From Caulobacterales bacterium (GTDB taxonomy: Bacteria; Pseudomonadota; Alphaproteobacteria; Caulobacterales; Caulobacteraceae), in assembly GCA_947474395.1 (NCBI GenBank), contig CANJID010000018.1:1-57214 (forward strand): a stretch of 57,214 nucleotides of DNA, written 5' to 3'. The position numbers and the translations under genes are program-made. Shown here in pieces: positions 16,473 to 25,091 of this stretch (position 1 is its first letter; the number at the start of each line of letters is the position of its first letter). The notes beneath the pieces are model-generated. The model was not told where the DNA came from, searched no databases, and saw nothing but the letters and a program-made list of their open reading frames with translations.

Positions 16473-18185
16473 ATGAGCTTTCGAGCCCCCGCGCGCGACC
16501 TCGCCTTCGCCCTGACCGAGGTGGCCGGGATCGACGCCGTGGCGGCCACCGGCGCCTTCCCCGACTTCGACCGCGAGATCATGGACGCGGTGCTGGAAGC
16601 CGCCGCGAACCTGGCCGACGACGTCCTGGCCCCGATCAACCGCGAAGGCGACCGCGTCGGCGCCCGGTTCGAGAACGGGCAGGTGATCTCCGCGCCGGGC
16701 TCGCGCGAGGCGTACCGCGCCTTCGCGGAGGGCGGCTGGAACGGCCTCGCCGCCGATCCGGCCTATGGCGGCCAGGGCCTGCCGCGGGCGCTGTCGCTGG
16801 CGGTGTTCGAGATGATGCACGCGGCCAACATGGCCTTCGCCCTCTGCCCGACCTTGACGCAAGGCGCCATCGAGGCGCTGCAGGTCCACGGCAGCGAGGC
16901 CCAGAAGGCCCTCTACCTGCCGCGCCTGATCTCCGGCGAATGGCCGGGCACCATGAACCTGACCGAGCCGCAGGCGGGCACGGACCTGGCGTTGCTGCGC
17001 ACCCGCGCCGAACCGGACGGGCAGGGGGGCTGGAAGCTCTTCGGCGAGAAGATCTTCATCACCTGGGGCGACCACGACTGCGCCGACAACATCGTCCACC
17101 TGGTCCTGGCGCGCCTGCCCGATGCGCCGGAGGGGGTGCGGGGCATCTCCCTGTTCCTGGCGACCAAGCGCAAGACCGACGCCGCGGGGGCGCTCGGCGC
17201 GGCCAATCTGCTGCGCCCCGCCAGCATCGAGCACAAGCTCGGCATCCACGCCTCGCCCACCTGCGTCATGCTCTACGAGGGGGCGTCCGCCGAGCTGATC
17301 GGCCCGCCGCACCAGGGCCTGGCGGCGATGTTCACGATGATGAACGCCGCCAGGGTCAACGTCGGGGCGCAGGGGGTCGGGATCGCCGAGCGGGCCTATC
17401 AGGGGGCCCTCGCCTACGCCCAGGAGCGCCGCCAGGGCCGCTCGCCCTGGTCGGCCGACAAGACCGCGGCGATCTTCGACCACCCGGAGATCCGCCGCTC
17501 GCTGGCCCTGATGAAGGCGAAGATCGAGGCGGCGCGGGGCATCTGCCTGGCCACCGCCGTCGCCGCCGACCTCGCCCTGCACGCGGCGACGCCCGAGGCC
17601 CGCGAGGCCGCCCGCCGCCGCGAGGACCTCTTCACCCCCGTCGCCAAGGCCTGGTCCACCGACGTCGGCGTCGAGGTGGCGTCGGCCGCTTTGCAGGTGC
17701 ACGGGGGCATGGGCTTCATCGAGGAGACGGGCGCGGCCCAGCACTACCGCGACGCCCGCATCGCCCCGATCTACGAGGGGACCAACGGCATTCAGGCCAT
17801 GGATCTCGCGGGTCGCAAGCTTTCCATCGGCGACGGGCTGGCCGTGCGCGAGCTAATCGCCGACATCCGCGGGACCGCCGGTCTCGGCGCGCGGCTTTCC
17901 GCGGGCGTGGATGCGCTGGAGACCGCCACTGCCTGGATGGTCGAGCGGAAGGGCTCGGCCGACTCGCTGGCCTCGGCGACCGCCTACCTCCAGCTCATGG
18001 GCGACGTCTGCGGCGGCTGGATGCTGGCCAAGGGCGCCCTGGCCGCGCCGGACAGCCATCGGCCCGCCCTGGCGCGGCTCTACGCCGAACGGGTGCTCAC
18101 CGCCGCCCCGGGCCTCGCCGCGGGAATCGCGGCGGGCGCGGGGGACTTGGAAGGTTTGGATGCGGAAGCCCTGGCCTCCCAATAA
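16473..18185 (+). CDS. Acyl-CoA dehydrogenase, DmdC-like
   Basis: The 570-residue size and C-terminal extra domain match the DmdC (3-methylmercaptopropionyl-CoA dehydrogenase) branch of the FAD acyl-CoA dehydrogenases. Motifs in order: MNLTEPQAGTDLALLRT (substrate/FAD loop), FGEKIFITWGDHD, EHKLGIHASPTCVM, QVHGGMGFIEETGAAQHYRD and IYEGTNGIQAMDL, which carries the catalytic base E435. The family oxidises acyl-CoA to enoyl-CoA; without neighbouring dmd genes the natural substrate is open, and a general fatty-acid role is as likely. GGAG lies eight bases before the ATG. A 94-bp palindromic repeat follows the stop codon. Confidence 0.93.
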   Translation: MSFRAPARDLAFALTEVAGIDAVAATGAFPDFDREIMDAVLEAAANLADDVLAPINREGDRVGARFENGQVISAPGSREAYRAFAEGGWNGLAADPAYGGQGLPRALSLAVFEMMHAANMAFALCPTLTQGAIEALQVHGSEAQKALYLPRLISGEWPGTMNLTEPQAGTDLALLRTRAEPDGQGGWKLFGEKIFITWGDHDCADNIVHLVLARLPDAPEGVRGISLFLATKRKTDAAGALGAANLLRPASIEHKLGIHASPTCVMLYEGASAELIGPPHQGLAAMFTMMNAARVNVGAQGVGIAERAYQGALAYAQERRQGRSPWSADKTAAIFDHPEIRRSLALMKAKIEAARGICLATAVAADLALHAATPEAREAARRREDLFTPVAKAWSTDVGVEVASAALQVHGGMGFIEETGAAQHYRDARIAPIYEGTNGIQAMDLAGRKLSIGDGLAVRELIADIRGTAGLGARLSAGVDALETATAWMVERKGSADSLASATAYLQLMGDVCGGWMLAKGALAAPDSHRPALARLYAERVLTAAPGLAAGIAAGAGDLEGLDAEALASQ

Positions 18186-18186
18186 C

Positions 18187-18280
18187 CCGCTCACCCCGGC
18201 GGACGCCGGGGCCCAGGTTTTGGCCAAGTTCGCTGCATTTCAGAAAAAGCCTGGGTCCCCGCTTTCGCCGGGATGAGCGG
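18187..18280. repeat. 94-bp palindromic intergenic repeat, copy 2
   Basis: Same outer arms (CCGCTCACCCCGGCGGACGC and GCTTTCGCCGGGATGAGCGG) and the same internal TTTCAGAAAAAGCCTGGGTC as copy 1. It sits between convergent genes (acyl-CoA dehydrogenase and peroxiredoxin), where a symmetric hairpin could end transcripts from both sides. Confidence 0.88.
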
Positions 18281-18288
18281 AATAATGC

Positions 18289-18771
18289 TTAGAGCTGGCC
18301 CAGCATGGTCTCGGCCGAGGAGGCCTTGAACTCGCCGGGGGCCTCGACATTGAGGGTCGTGACCACGCCGTCCTTGACGATCATGGAATAGCGGCTGGAC
18401 CGCTCGCCCATGCCGAAGCGCGAGCCGTCGAACTCCAGGCCGAGGGCCTTGGTGAAGGCGCCGTTGCCGTCAGCCAGCATCAAGACCTTGTCGCCGACGC
18501 TCTGGCTGTCGCCCCAGGCGCCCATGACGAAGACGTCGTTGACCGAGAGACAGGCGATCTGGTCGACGCCCTTGGCCTTCAGCTCGGCGGCCTTGTCCAC
18601 GAAGCCGGGCAGGTGCTTGGCCGAGCAGGTGGGGGTGAAGGCGCCCGGCACGGCGAACAGGCCCACCGTCTTGCCCTTGAACAGGTCGTCGGACGCCAGC
18701 GGCTGCGGGCCGTCCTTGCCCATGGTCATGAAGGTGGCTTGGGGCAGGGTGTCGCCGACTTTGATGGTCAT
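18289..18771 (-). CDS. Peroxiredoxin, Prx5 type
   Basis: A 160-residue thiol peroxidase with the Prx5 signature VPGAFTPTCSAKHLPGF; the peroxidatic cysteine is C49. The second cysteine lies in IACLSVNDVFVM near residue 74, so a typical C-terminal resolving cysteine is absent and an external thiol (glutathione or glutaredoxin) probably reduces it. The arginine of the active site is in GERSSRYSMIV. It reduces hydrogen peroxide and alkyl hydroperoxides in the cytoplasm. It is transcribed divergently from yqgE. Confidence 0.95.
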   Translation of the reverse strand: MTIKVGDTLPQATFMTMGKDGPQPLASDDLFKGKTVGLFAVPGAFTPTCSAKHLPGFVDKAAELKAKGVDQIACLSVNDVFVMGAWGDSQSVGDKVLMLADGNGAFTKALGLEFDGSRFGMGERSSRYSMIVKDGVVTTLNVEAPGEFKASSAETMLGQL

Positions 18772-18931
18772 GGGGGAGGTCTCCTGGACGTCTTCGCCCG
18801 GCCGGGCGGTCGGGCGGAGTTAAGAGCCCAGCGCCCAAGGGTGCAAGGGGTTTGGCGCGCAAGCGGTTCCGGGCATGGCGTCCTTGGCCGCCACCCTTGT
18901 CACCGACGTGGCGAGGGCCGATCTTAGGCGC

Positions 18932-19531
18932 ATGAGCCTGCTGACGGACGGGGAATTCGAGGGGGACGGCGCCGATTTCCTGGGCGGCCGCATGCTGGTG
19001 GCCATGCCGGGCATCGACGACCCGCGCTTCGAGCACGCCGTGATCCTGATCTGCGCCCATACCCTGGACTATGCGACCGGCATCCGGGTCAACAAGCCGA
19101 TGGACGGCCTGGTCCTGCCCGACCTGCTGCGCCGCCTCGGGGTCGATCCCTCGCCCAACCTGGCGCCCCACGGGGTGCTGGCGGGCGGGCCGGTGGAGCA
19201 GGAGCGGGGCTTCGTGCTGCACTCCGACGACTACGCCGTCGGAGACTCCACCCTGCCGGTCACCGAGGGCGTGTCCCTGACCACCACCCGCGAGGCCCTG
19301 CAGACCGTCGCCCGCGCCGGCGACGCCCCCCGCCAGGCGGTCCTGGCCCTGGGCCGCGCCCGCTGGAGCCCCGGCCAGCTGGAACAGGAGCTGAAGGCCA
19401 ACGTCTGGCTGATCTGCGAGACCGACCTCGCCCTGGTGTTCGACGAGGACCACGACACCAAGTGGGCGCGCGCCCTCGCCAAACTCGGCGTCAGTCCGGC
19501 GCAGCTGTCGGTACAGACGGGCAGGGCCTAG
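18932..19531 (+). CDS. yqgE: YqgE/AlgH family protein (UPF0301)
   Basis: The 199-residue product carries the family's conserved blocks: FLGGRMLVAMPGIDDPRFEHAV near the N-terminus, GIRVNKPM, VLAGGPVEQERGFVLHS (the GGPV signature) and LGRARWSPGQLEQEL. Its biochemical role is not settled. The ATG at 18932 gives the standard family N-terminus; an in-frame upstream extension adds unrelated residues. Its stop codon overlaps that of the convergent DUF4345 gene by four bases. Confidence 0.93.
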   Translation: MSLLTDGEFEGDGADFLGGRMLVAMPGIDDPRFEHAVILICAHTLDYATGIRVNKPMDGLVLPDLLRRLGVDPSPNLAPHGVLAGGPVEQERGFVLHSDDYAVGDSTLPVTEGVSLTTTREALQTVARAGDAPRQAVLALGRARWSPGQLEQELKANVWLICETDLALVFDEDHDTKWARALAKLGVSPAQLSVQTGRA

Positions 19532-19989
19532 GCCAGGGCGGCGCCAGCCGGCATGGGTGCGCTCCGCCCTGTGCGCGCCATCCACAGCCAGACCATTGGA
19601 ACGCCGATCAGCTCTGCCGCCAGGGGCGACACCAGGGAGGGGCCGAACAGCACCTCGGGCTGCATGGCCGTGAATCGCGAGAGGCCGCCCAGCATGACGA
19701 GGGCGAAGGCCAGATGGAGGAGGCTTCGCATCCGCTCCAGCCGCGCCGCGCCCGCCGCGACCACCGCCCCGACGCCGATCCAGACGCCGCCGAGGAAGCG
19801 CACATGACTGTCGTGGGCGGCGAACTCGTTGGCGTCGGTCACGGCGAAGAAATCCGTGCCGCCCTGCAGGCCCAGGGTCGCGATGCCGCCGAAGGCGATG
19901 TTCACACCCTCGTAGACGATCGATGCGCCCGCCAGCCCCAGGACCACGCCGAGGGCGATCCGGGACGCCGTGAAATCCTTGCTCATCAT
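19528..19989 (-). CDS. DUF4345 family membrane protein
   Basis: About 153 residues with four hydrophobic segments (about 8-28, 62-80, 88-105 and 122-140). The layout and motifs DSHVRFLGGVWIGVG and MVWLWMARTGR match DUF4345, small integral membrane proteins of unknown role. AAGGAGG stands six bases before the ATG chosen; a second ATG follows at once and a GTG precedes it. The gene is divergent from a TetR regulator across a symmetric AT-rich operator candidate, so it is the likely regulatory target. Confidence 0.85.
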   Translation of the reverse strand: MMSKDFTASRIALGVVLGLAGASIVYEGVNIAFGGIATLGLQGGTDFFAVTDANEFAAHDSHVRFLGGVWIGVGAVVAAGAARLERMRSLLHLAFALVMLGGLSRFTAMQPEVLFGPSLVSPLAAELIGVPMVWLWMARTGRSAPMPAGAALA

Positions 19990-20022
19990 CACATTCCTCC
20001 TTGCCCCTCGGGCTCTGACGCC

Positions 20023-20052
20023 TATTTAAATAATACGCGTAATCCATAAATA
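20023..20052. promoter_or_regulatory. Symmetric operator candidate between DUF4345 and tetR genes
   Basis: A 30-bp imperfect palindrome centred between bases 20037 and 20038: outer arms TATTTA and TAAATA, core TACGCGTA, with 11 of 15 positions complementary. It is the only AT-rich stretch nearby and sits about 35 bases before DUF4345 and 48 before the TetR gene, a standard place for TetR autoregulation. Confidence 0.65.
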
Positions 20053-20099
20053 TCGTGCGAACGCTTGTCAAGCGGGCGCCGAAGGGCGAGGACGGGACT

Positions 20100-20747
20100 A
20101 TGGCGGGTTCAGGAACAGGCGGCGGCGCGCGGGGCCGCCCGCCCAGGTCGACCGGGGAGAGGCTGGTGGTCCAGGCGCGGATCATCGCCACCGCGGCGCG
20201 GCTGTTCCAGGTTGAGGGCTACCGCGCCGTCTCCATGCGCCGCCTTGCGGCCGAGGCGGGGTGCACCACCAAGACCCTCTACGCCTACTTCAGGACCAAG
20301 GCCGACATCCTGCGGGACATCTGGATCGATCTGCTGGAAGCCCTGTTCGCGGACCTCGCCGTCCTGGCGGAGGGGACGCCCGAGCCGCGGGCCCGGCTGG
20401 AGGCGATCGCGCAGGGTTACGTCGGCTATTGGCTGGCCAACCCCGAACACTACCGGGTGGTGTTCATGACCGAGGGCGTCTCCCAGGGCGACGTGGGGGT
20501 TTTCATCACCGGGCCGCGCACAGCCGCCTGGTTCGCTCTGTTCTCCGACGCACTTCGCGCGGGGCTCGAGCGGCCGTCGGAGGATGAGGTGCGGCTGAAG
20601 ACCGACGCCCTGGTCTGCGCAATGCACGGCGTGGCCCACAACCTGGTCACGATCAGCGCCTACCCCTGGAGCGCACCGGATCGTCTTGTGGCCCTGGCTG
20701 TCGAGAGCCTATTCGTCGCTAGCGCAGCTCCCGCTGCTCGTCCTTGA
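20100..20747 (+). CDS. TetR-family transcriptional regulator
   Basis: A 215-residue repressor with the N-terminal helix-turn-helix: IIATAARLFQVEGYRAVSMR, then LAAEAGCTTKTLYAYFRTKA, the recognition helix pattern of the family. The ligand-binding part (about 85-210) contains YVGYWLANPEHYRVVFM, resembling the TetR_C_33-like class. The ATG at 20100 has GAGGA eight bases upstream; a GTG further up would reach into the operator. It probably represses itself and the divergent DUF4345 gene. Its 3' end overlaps the convergent acetyltransferase gene by 29 bases. Confidence 0.93.
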   Translation: MAGSGTGGGARGRPPRSTGERLVVQARIIATAARLFQVEGYRAVSMRRLAAEAGCTTKTLYAYFRTKADILRDIWIDLLEALFADLAVLAEGTPEPRARLEAIAQGYVGYWLANPEHYRVVFMTEGVSQGDVGVFITGPRTAAWFALFSDALRAGLERPSEDEVRLKTDALVCAMHGVAHNLVTISAYPWSAPDRLVALAVESLFVASAAPAARP

Positions 20748-21309
20748 CCAGGCCGAACAGCAGGTGGTCGCGCCACTGGCCGTTGATCTTGAGGTAGGCG
20801 CGGGCGCGGCCTTCGTGGTCGAAGCCGGCGCGTAGGAGAAGCCGCCGCGAGGCCTCGTTCTCCGGCAGACAGGCCGCATCCAGTCGGTGCAGGCCAAGGC
20901 GGCCGAAGGCGAAGCGGGCTACGGCGCGCACCGCCGCCAGGGTGTAGCCCTGCCGGGCGTGCTGGGCCCCGACCCAGTAGCCGAGGGCCCCGCTCTGGGC
21001 CACGCCCCGGCGGATGTCGCGCAGGTTCACGCCGCCCACCAGCACGTTGTCGGGCTTCCTGAAGACGAAGAAGGCATAGCCCTGCCCCAGGTCCTGGTCG
21101 CGGTTGTAGATGGAGAGGCGCCGGCGGAAGGCCGCCCGGGTCAGGTCGTCGGGGGGCCAGGTCGGCTCCCAGGGCTGCAGGAAGGGACGGGACTCCCGCC
21201 GAAGTTCGGACCATTCGCGGTAGTCGGCGGAGCGCGGCGGACGCAGGGTCACCTGCTCGTCGTCGAGCATGAGCCCCGGTTCGGGCGTGATCCAGTCCAG
21301 CACCGCCAT
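20719..21309 (-). CDS. GNAT N-acetyltransferase, RimJ/RimL type
   Basis: A 196-residue acetyl-CoA-dependent acetyltransferase. QVTLRPPRSADYREWSELRR is the typical RimJ N-terminal strand-helix; VGGVNLRDIRRG and GALGYWVGAQHARQGYTLAA carry the acetyl-CoA pyrophosphate loop (Q-x-x-G pattern) and LDAACLPENEASRRLLLRAG is the motif B region. RimJ acetylates ribosomal protein S5 in enterobacteria; in alphaproteobacteria the substrate of such paralogues is uncertain. I use the ATG before AVLDWITPEP; an earlier start adds ten residues. Confidence 0.88.
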   Translation of the reverse strand: MAVLDWITPEPGLMLDDEQVTLRPPRSADYREWSELRRESRPFLQPWEPTWPPDDLTRAAFRRRLSIYNRDQDLGQGYAFFVFRKPDNVLVGGVNLRDIRRGVAQSGALGYWVGAQHARQGYTLAAVRAVARFAFGRLGLHRLDAACLPENEASRRLLLRAGFDHEGRARAYLKINGQWRDHLLFGLVKDEQRELR

Positions 21310-21444
21310 GGGGGCGCAGCCTAATTCGCCCGCGGCCAAGTTGGAACTGCCCGCGCATCCCGTTCCCAGCCTAGCTATGCTAGGGAGGGATCAGAAGGTC
21401 CATCGAGGCGCAGCAAGCCCAGCGGACCCAATGGGAGGATCCAG

Positions 21445-21951
21445 ATGAAAAACGCCGTCGTAGCCGCCATCGCCGCCGCCGTGCTGACGCTCGTCGCGCC
21501 GGCGGTCTCCGCCGCCGCTCAGGCCGATGTCCTGCGCCAGGTGCAGGACCGTGACGAGATCGAAGCCCTGATGTGGAAGTACAACCGCGCCCTCGACACC
21601 CTCAACGCCGACGCCTACGCGGCCGTGTTCACCCCCGACGGCGCCTTCGGGGACACCAAGGGCGCCGCCGCCCTGAAGAAGATGATCGTGGACACCAAGA
21701 AGGGGTTCGACGAGCGTACCGCCAAGGGCAATCCTCCCGGCGCCATGCACCACGTCGAGATGAACGAGCACCTGGAGTTCATCGACCGCGACCATGCGCG
21801 GCTGCACTACTACTGGATGACCGTGTTCGGGGCGGTCAAGCAGGGTGATCCCGCCCGCGTCGCCGCGGTCGATCACGGCGTCGATGACCTGGTCCGCGTC
21901 AACGGCAAGTGGCTGATCAAGTTGCGGAACGTGCGCGCCAAGGACGAGTGA
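21445..21951 (+). CDS. Secreted SnoaL-like (NTF2 fold) protein
   Basis: A 168-residue protein with a signal peptide (about 1-25, cut near SAAAQA) and a SnoaL_4-like cone-shaped domain: VQDRDEIEALMWKYNRALDT at the start, AYAAVFTPDGAFG in the middle and VDDLVRVNGKWLIKLRNV at the end. Relatives include ketosteroid isomerase-like proteins, but catalytic residues cannot be inferred and a binding role is possible. GGGAGGA lies five bases before the ATG. The gene ends three bases from the convergent DUF3237 gene. Confidence 0.88.
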   Translation: MKNAVVAAIAAAVLTLVAPAVSAAAQADVLRQVQDRDEIEALMWKYNRALDTLNADAYAAVFTPDGAFGDTKGAAALKKMIVDTKKGFDERTAKGNPPGAMHHVEMNEHLEFIDRDHARLHYYWMTVFGAVKQGDPARVAAVDHGVDDLVRVNGKWLIKLRNVRAKDE

Positions 21952-21954
21952 GTC

Positions 21955-22443
21955 CTAGCCTAGCTTATAGATCGTGATGGTCACGCCGCCGGTCGCGGCG
22001 GAGATGCTGCTGATGAACAGTGCGTTGTTCAGCCAGCCGTACTTGCCGTTGGGGGCGTTGAAGGTCGGCGCTGCCCAGGCGTAGCCGAGCCCGCCCTTCG
22101 CGTCGCGCACGATCAGCCCGACGTTGCGGACGTGGATGATGGCGTGGTCGTCGGTCTCCAGCATGTAGTCGGCGTCGATCATCGTCGAGCCGTCGCTGCG
22201 CACCAGCTGGAGGTCGGCGCCGCCGGGCAGGATGCGGCCCTTGATGCCCGGGCCGGAGAAGGTCCCCCCTGTGATGGGGATGGCCTGACGCCGTCCGTTG
22301 GGCGTTTCGCCGATCACCTGCACCGGGCCCAGGGTGGCCACCTCCTCGAAGACGAAGGTCACGGCGGGGGGCTTGGGCGCCTCCGCGGCCATGGCGGCGC
22401 CGGCGAAGGCGAACAGGGACAGGGCGGACAGGACGGCCTTCAT
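21955..22443 (-). CDS. Secreted DUF3237 family protein
   Basis: 162 residues with a signal peptide (about 1-19, ending AMAAE). The mature part shows the DUF3237 pattern: GPVQVIGETPNGRRQAIPIT, GGTFSGPGIKGRILPGGADL and ADYMLETDDHAIIHVRNVG. Structures of this family are beta-barrels of unknown activity. Its start is 37 bases downstream of the rnhA stop, and it runs in the same direction, so it may be the last gene of the ispH-thrB-rnhA group. Confidence 0.88.
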   Translation of the reverse strand: MKAVLSALSLFAFAGAAMAAEAPKPPAVTFVFEEVATLGPVQVIGETPNGRRQAIPITGGTFSGPGIKGRILPGGADLQLVRSDGSTMIDADYMLETDDHAIIHVRNVGLIVRDAKGGLGYAWAAPTFNAPNGKYGWLNNALFISSISAATGGVTITIYKLG

Positions 22444-22480
22444 ACGGGACTCCCTAGCTTCGATAGGCTGGGAGCTTCGC

Positions 22481-22933
22481 CTAGGCTGGGGTCGCCGCTA
22501 AGTTTTCCTTCAGCCCCTTGCGGGCGAGCTCGTCGGCGCGTTCGTTCAGGGGGTGGCCTGAGTGGCCCTTGACCCAATGCCAGTAAACCTCGTGGCGGGC
22601 CCGGGCCTCGTCGAGGCGGCGCCACAGGTCCTCGTTCTTCACCGGCTTGCGGTCGGCGGTCTTCCAGCCGCGCACCTTCCAGTGCTGCATCCACTGGGTG
22701 ACGCCCTGGCGCAGGTACTGGCTGTCGGTGTGCAGGTCGACGCGGCAGGGCTTCTTCAGGGTTTCGAGCGCCTGGATCGCCGCCATCATCTCCATGCGGT
22801 TGTTGGTGGTGGGGCTCTCGCCGCCGCAGATGTCCCGCTCATGGGCGCCGGAGATCATCACCGCCCCCCAGCCCCCGGGCCCCGGATTCCCGCTGCAGGC
22901 GCCGTCCGTGTAGATCACCACCTTGGGCGTCAC
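22481..22933 (-). CDS. rnhA: Ribonuclease HI
   Basis: The 150-residue enzyme cleaves the RNA strand of RNA-DNA hybrids. The catalytic carboxylates are in [16 protein letters not shown] (D10), [13 protein letters not shown] (E48), [11 protein letters not shown] (D70) and NERADELAR (D134), with the histidine of [11 protein letters not shown]. Its start overlaps the end of thrB by four bases (ATGA), so the two are translationally coupled, a common arrangement in alphaproteobacteria. Confidence 0.97.
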   Translation of the reverse strand: MTPKVVIYTDGACSGNPGPGGWGAVMISGAHERDICGGESPTTNNRMEMMAAIQALETLKKPCRVDLHTDSQYLRQGVTQWMQHWKVRGWKTADRKPVKNEDLWRRLDEARARHEVYWHWVKGHSGHPLNERADELARKGLKENLAATPA

Positions 22934-23901
22934 GCGGAGGCGGTCCCGAACAATTGAAGCTGGCCTTTCGCGGCGCGGTGGAAGGCGAGCTTGGACTCGT
23001 ATTCAAGGGGATTGTGGGGCTTCACCAGGGCCCCCGCAGGCGTCGCGCCCCAGTCGGCCAGGCGGGTAAGGAAGAAGCGCATGGCCGCTCCATAGGCCAA
23101 CAGCGGCAGGGCGTCGCGTTCCGCGGAGGACAGGGACCGGCGGCTTTCGTAGCCGGCGACCAGGCTCTGCGCCTTGGTGACGTTGAAGCTTCCGTCGGGT
23201 TCGAAGCACCAGGCGTTCAGGCAGATGCCAAGGTCGTAAGCCAGGATGTCGTTGCAGGCGAAGTAGAAGTCGATCGCCGCGGCGAACTTGCCGTCGAGGA
23301 AGAAGACGTTGTCGGGGAACAGGTCGGCGTGGATCACCCCGGTGGGCAGGTCCCGCGGCCAAGCCAGAGCCAGTTTGAAGAGGTCCTCGTCGATTTCGCC
23401 CGCGAGCCCCGGCTTGAGGCGTTCAGCCTCATCATGGAGAACACTGAAAATTGGAATCCAGTCCGACTGCCCCAGGCCGTTGGCGCGCTTCCCCGGGAAG
23501 CCCTCCGCGGCCAGGTGGAGTTCGGCCAAGCCCTGGCCCGCCTCGCGGCAGTGGCCGATGGTCGGCCGACGCACCGAGACGCCCTTCAGGAAGCTGACCA
23601 TGGCGGCGGGCTTGCCGCCGATCCGCTGCAGCACCTCGCCCTCGCGGTCGGGCAGCGGGCTGGGAGAGGGATAGCCGTGGGCGCCCAGCCAGCGCATCAG
23701 GCCAAGGAAGAACGGCAAGTCCTCCTCCGGCGTGCGGTGCTCGTAGATGGTCAGGATGAAGCGGCCGGCCTCGGTCTCCAGCAGGAAGTTGGAGTTCGAC
23801 ACCCCCTCGGCGATGCCCTTGAACGCCAGGGGCTCGCCCAGACCGTAGCGGGCGAGCAGCGCCTCAAGCTCGGCGTCGGTGATGTCGGTGTAGACGGCCA
23901 C
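22930..23901 (-). CDS. thrB: Homoserine kinase (phosphotransferase-type ThrB)
   Basis: A 323-residue kinase that phosphorylates homoserine for threonine synthesis. It belongs to the APH-like ThrB class of alphaproteobacteria and pseudomonads rather than the GHMP class. The N-terminus [32 protein letters not shown] (nucleotide loop), [13 protein letters not shown] (catalytic loop) and [19 protein letters not shown] (metal-binding D) are all present. It precedes rnhA with overlap and follows ispH on the same strand after a 47-base gap. Confidence 0.96.
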   Translation of the reverse strand: MAVYTDITDAELEALLARYGLGEPLAFKGIAEGVSNSNFLLETEAGRFILTIYEHRTPEEDLPFFLGLMRWLGAHGYPSPSPLPDREGEVLQRIGGKPAAMVSFLKGVSVRRPTIGHCREAGQGLAELHLAAEGFPGKRANGLGQSDWIPIFSVLHDEAERLKPGLAGEIDEDLFKLALAWPRDLPTGVIHADLFPDNVFFLDGKFAAAIDFYFACNDILAYDLGICLNAWCFEPDGSFNVTKAQSLVAGYESRRSLSSAERDALPLLAYGAAMRFFLTRLADWGATPAGALVKPHNPLEYESKLAFHRAAKGQLQLFGTASA

Positions 23902-23948
23902 GCCGCTTGATCGCGGCAGGGGCTCGACGGGTCAAGTGGATAGCGGCG

Positions 23949-24941
23949 CTATTCGCTCGCCCGTTGCGCAACCCGCGCGGTTTCGCGCCGCAGCGCCCGC
24001 GGCAGCTTGAAGGTGACGGTCTCGCGCTCGCCGTCCCACTCCTGGATCTCGAGCTGGAAGCGGTCGGTCAGGGCGGCCAGCACCTGGTCGACCAGGAGTT
24101 CCGGCGCGGAGGCCCCGGCGGTCAGCCCCATGGTGCTCACCCCGTCGAACCAGGCCATGTCCAGGTGCGAGGCGTCGTCCACCAGCTTGGCGTCGCGGGC
24201 GCCGGCGCGCACCGCCACCTCCACCAGCCGGCGGGAGTTGGAGGAGGTCTCAGAGCCGACCACCAGCACCAGGTCGCAGTCCTGGGCCAGGCGCTTGACC
24301 GCGTCCTGGCGGTTGGTGGTGGCGTAGCAGATGTCTTCCTTGTGCGGCCCGGCCACCTGGGGGAAGCGGGCCTGCAGGGCGGCGACCATCTCGGCGGTGT
24401 CGTCCAGCGACAGGGTGGTCTGGGTGACGAAGGCCAGGTTGTCCGGGTCCCTCGGCGTGAAGTTGCGGGCGTCCTCCACCGTCTCGATCAGGGCGATGGC
24501 GCCGTCGGGCAGCTGGCCCATGGTGCCCTCGACCTCGGGATGGCCGGCATGGCCGATCAGCACGATCTCGCGGCCGGCGGCGAAATGCCGCTCGGCCTCG
24601 ACGTGAACCTTGGAGACCAGGGGGCAGGTGGCGTCGAGGTAGAACAGCTTGCGGGCCTTGGCCTCGGCGGGCACGGCCTTGGGCACCCCGTGGGCGGAGA
24701 AGATCACCGGCCGGTCGTCGGGGCATTCCTCGAGGGTTTCGACGAACACCGCGCCCAGCCTGCGCAGCCGCTCCACGACGTAGCGGTTGTGGACGATCTC
24801 GTGGCGCACGAAGACCGGGGCGCCGTACTGCTCCAGGGTGCGCTCCACGATCTGGATCGCCCGCTCCACCCCGGCGCAGAATCCACGCGGGTTGGCGAGC
24901 AGGACCTTCAGACGCGGACGGACTGGAAGAAGGGCGTTCAT
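23949..24941 (-). CDS. ispH: 4-Hydroxy-3-methylbut-2-enyl diphosphate reductase
   Basis: IspH (LytB) performs the last step of the non-mevalonate isoprenoid pathway, converting HMBPP to IPP and DMAPP with an iron-sulphur cluster. The three cluster cysteines are in [10 protein letters not shown] (C22), [12 protein letters not shown] and [11 protein letters not shown]. The substrate-binding histidines appear in HEIVHN and [13 protein letters not shown], and ETSSNS matches the conserved SSNS motif. I count 330 residues from the ATG at 24941; a GTG eight codons upstream is an alternative. It begins the ispH-thrB-rnhA group. Confidence 0.96.
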   Translation of the reverse strand: MNALLPVRPRLKVLLANPRGFCAGVERAIQIVERTLEQYGAPVFVRHEIVHNRYVVERLRRLGAVFVETLEECPDDRPVIFSAHGVPKAVPAEAKARKLFYLDATCPLVSKVHVEAERHFAAGREIVLIGHAGHPEVEGTMGQLPDGAIALIETVEDARNFTPRDPDNLAFVTQTTLSLDDTAEMVAALQARFPQVAGPHKEDICYATTNRQDAVKRLAQDCDLVLVVGSETSSNSRRLVEVAVRAGARDAKLVDDASHLDMAWFDGVSTMGLTAGASAPELLVDQVLAALTDRFQLEIQEWDGERETVTFKLPRALRRETARVAQRASE

Positions 24942-25091
24942 CGCTGGGGAGATGTATGCCTGCACGTGCCCTCGCGCCAGTGTCGATCGCCCGGTTTCGT
25001 TGCGGCGGCGCGGCGTTAGCGGTAGAGAGGGGGCGGTTGAAGCGCGTCCCGGATAGGCGAGGGCGCCCGCTTCCCACAGGATCTCGTACCG

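Noticed and set aside
16473-18185. Calling the acyl-CoA dehydrogenase dmdC
   Set aside because: The fold and length fit that branch, but dmdA, dmdB and dmdD are not nearby, so a DMSP pathway is not supported.
21343-21364. GGAAC...CGTT as an extracytoplasmic sigma factor promoter
   Set aside because: The spacing is 13 bases; the alphaproteobacterial EcfG-type promoter needs about 16-17.
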